Source of the DNA: RGIG3528 sp045640725
GTDB lineage: Bacteria > Bacillota > Clostridia > Lachnospirales > Lachnospiraceae
Length of the DNA: 6,741 nucleotides
Assembly: GCA_045640725.1 (NCBI GenBank)
Contig: JAZUFN010000028.1
Span: 1 to 6,741 of the forward strand
Reading direction: 5' to 3'
The position numbers were made by a program, and so were the translations under genes. How positions within the stretch are numbered: position 1 is the first letter of the stretch; every line of letters starts with the position of its first letter. The notes beneath the pieces were generated by a model. The model ran no database searches. It saw nothing but the letters and a program-made list of their open reading frames with translations, and was not told where the DNA came from. Shown piece by piece: positions 5,569 to 6,741 of this stretch.

Positions 5569-6741
5569 ATGAGCAAACAGAAAATCAATACCACCTGCGT
5601 TCAGGGAGGCTACAGACCGGGTAACGGTGAGCCCAGACAGATTCCCATTATTCAGTCTACTACCTTTAAGTACGATACTTCAGAGGATATGGGCAAGCTT
5701 TTTGACCTGGAAGCCAGTGGATATTTTTATACAAGACTCCAGAATCCTACCAATGATTATGTAGCAGCTAAAATCTGTGAGCTGGAGGGTGGTAGCGCAG
5801 CAATGCTTACCTCTTCAGGCCAGGCAGCCAACTTTTATGCAGTATTTAATATTGCCAATTGCGGTGATCACGTAGTAGCATCAGCTTCCATCTATGGTGG
5901 TACCTTTAATCTTTTCTCCGTCACCATGAAAAAGATGGGAATTGATTTTACCTTTGTTTCTCCTGACTGTACTGAAGAAGAATTAAATGCTGCATTCAAG
6001 CCTAATACTAAGGCTGTATTCGGCGAGACTATTGCCAATCCCGCACTCACAGTACTGGATATAGAAAAGTTTGCCAAGGTGGCTCATGCTCACGGCGTAC
6101 CTCTTATTGTAGATAATACCTTTGCTACACCTATAAATTGTCGTCCTTTCGAGTGGGGCTGTGACATTGTTACCCATTCCACTACCAAGTATATGGATGG
6201 TCATGGAGGCGGTGTGGGAGGTTGTATTGTGGATTCCGGAAGATTTGACTGGATGGCACATGCTGATAAATTCCCGGGACTTTGCACACCTGATGACAGC
6301 TATCATGGCATTACCTACGCAGAAAAATTCGGTAAGGAAGGGGCATTTATTACCAAGTGTACTTCTCAGCTTATGCGTGACTTTGGTTCCATTCAGTCTC
6401 CTCAGAATGCATTTATTCTGAATCTGGGCTTGGAGTCATTACATGTCCGCGTAGCCAGACACTGTGAAAACGGTATGGCTGTGGCAGAATTCCTGTCAAA
6501 GCATCCAAAGGTAGAGTATGTGAACTACTGCGGACTGCCGGGTGACAAGTATCACAAGCTGGCTGAGAAATACCTGCCAAACGGCTCTTGCGGTGTAGTT
6601 TCTTTCGGTATCAAGGGCGGCAGAAAGGCTGCTGAAGCCTTCATGAAAGGTCTTAGAGTAGCAGCTATCGAGACTCATGTAGCAGATGCACGTACCTGTT
6701 GTCTCCACCCTGCATCAGCGACTCACCGTCAGATGAACGAT
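5569..6741 (+). CDS. metY: O-acetylhomoserine sulfhydrylase MetY, 3' end cut by window
   Basis: This PLP-dependent enzyme of the Cys/Met metabolism family makes homocysteine (or methionine) from O-acetylhomoserine and sulfide (or methanethiol) in the cytosol. The frame is open from ATG to the window edge, 391 codons; the family is about 420-430 residues, so roughly 30-40 residues are missing. Visible features are YFYTRLQNPT (52-61), the PLP-phosphate loop SSGQAAN (82-88), the PLP-ring Asp182 (VDNTFATP), the Schiff-base Lys207 in HSTTKYMDGHG, and the C-terminal LHPASATHRQ (379-388). The long segment from about 235 to 300 (FPGLCTPDDSYHG to NLGLESLHVRVARHCENG) is typical of MetY and absent from shorter MetB/MetC relatives. 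It has its own promoter and is probably a transcription unit separate from the radical SAM pair. Confidence 0.95.
   Translation, partial: MSKQKINTTCVQGGYRPGNGEPRQIPIIQSTTFKYDTSEDMGKLFDLEASGYFYTRLQNPTNDYVAAKICELEGGSAAMLTSSGQAANFYAVFNIANCGDHVVASASIYGGTFNLFSVTMKKMGIDFTFVSPDCTEEELNAAFKPNTKAVFGETIANPALTVLDIEKFAKVAHAHGVPLIVDNTFATPINCRPFEWGCDIVTHSTTKYMDGHGGGVGGCIVDSGRFDWMAHADKFPGLCTPDDSYHGITYAEKFGKEGAFITKCTSQLMRDFGSIQSPQNAFILNLGLESLHVRVARHCENGMAVAEFLSKHPKVEYVNYCGLPGDKYHKLAEKYLPNGSCGVVSFGIKGGRKAAEAFMKGLRVAAIETHVADARTCCLHPASATHRQMND

Overview
The window looks like chromosome from a low-to-mid GC anaerobic Firmicute, most likely a Clostridia or Negativicutes relative. This rests on the type of O-acetylhomoserine sulfhydrylase, the MEP-pathway kinase IspE, a spore-photoproduct-lyase-family radical SAM protein, consensus sigma-A type promoters and AGGAG-type ribosome binding sites. 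The placement is inferred from recalled protein families, not from a search.

Layout. Positions 1-211 are a nearly perfect palindrome of 105-base arms. Each arm carries two direct copies of a 35-base unit, and the right outer end contains the last codons of ispE. Positions 192-3757 are a minus-strand run read from right to left: a Zn/Cd-type P1B ATPase with a very His/Asp/Cys-rich N-terminal linker, an ArsR/SmtB-family repressor, and ispE. Gaps are 15 and 32 nt. The run is preceded by a consensus promoter (TTGACA, 17 nt, TATACT) and an SmtB-like operator placed just downstream of the predicted transcription start. Positions 3843-3974 hold a second, divergent promoter. Positions 3975-5469 are a plus-strand pair: an 83-residue protein of unknown function and a 413-residue SPL-family radical SAM protein, separated by one base and probably translationally coupled. 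Positions 5470-5568 hold a promoter and leader for metY, which runs off the right edge.

How the genes work together. The ATPase and repressor form a standard self-regulating zinc (or Cd/Co) efflux unit. The repressor has the Asp-x-His...His-x-x-Glu ligand set of the SmtB alpha-5 zinc site and no cysteine. The operator keeps the TGAA/TTCA half-sites expected for that family. ispE lies third and may be co-transcribed. MetY belongs to methionine/sulfur assimilation and seems to be a separate transcription unit.

Most worth a second look: the palindrome and its inverted duplicate of the ispE 3' end; the SPL-like enzyme, which by eye lacks the usual hydrogen-donor cysteine and has an unfamiliar N-terminal region plus an uncharacterised small partner; and the metal-binding linker with a perfect 9-bp tandem repeat. 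I see no RNA genes, CRISPR array, insertion sequence with a transposase, or phage genes.
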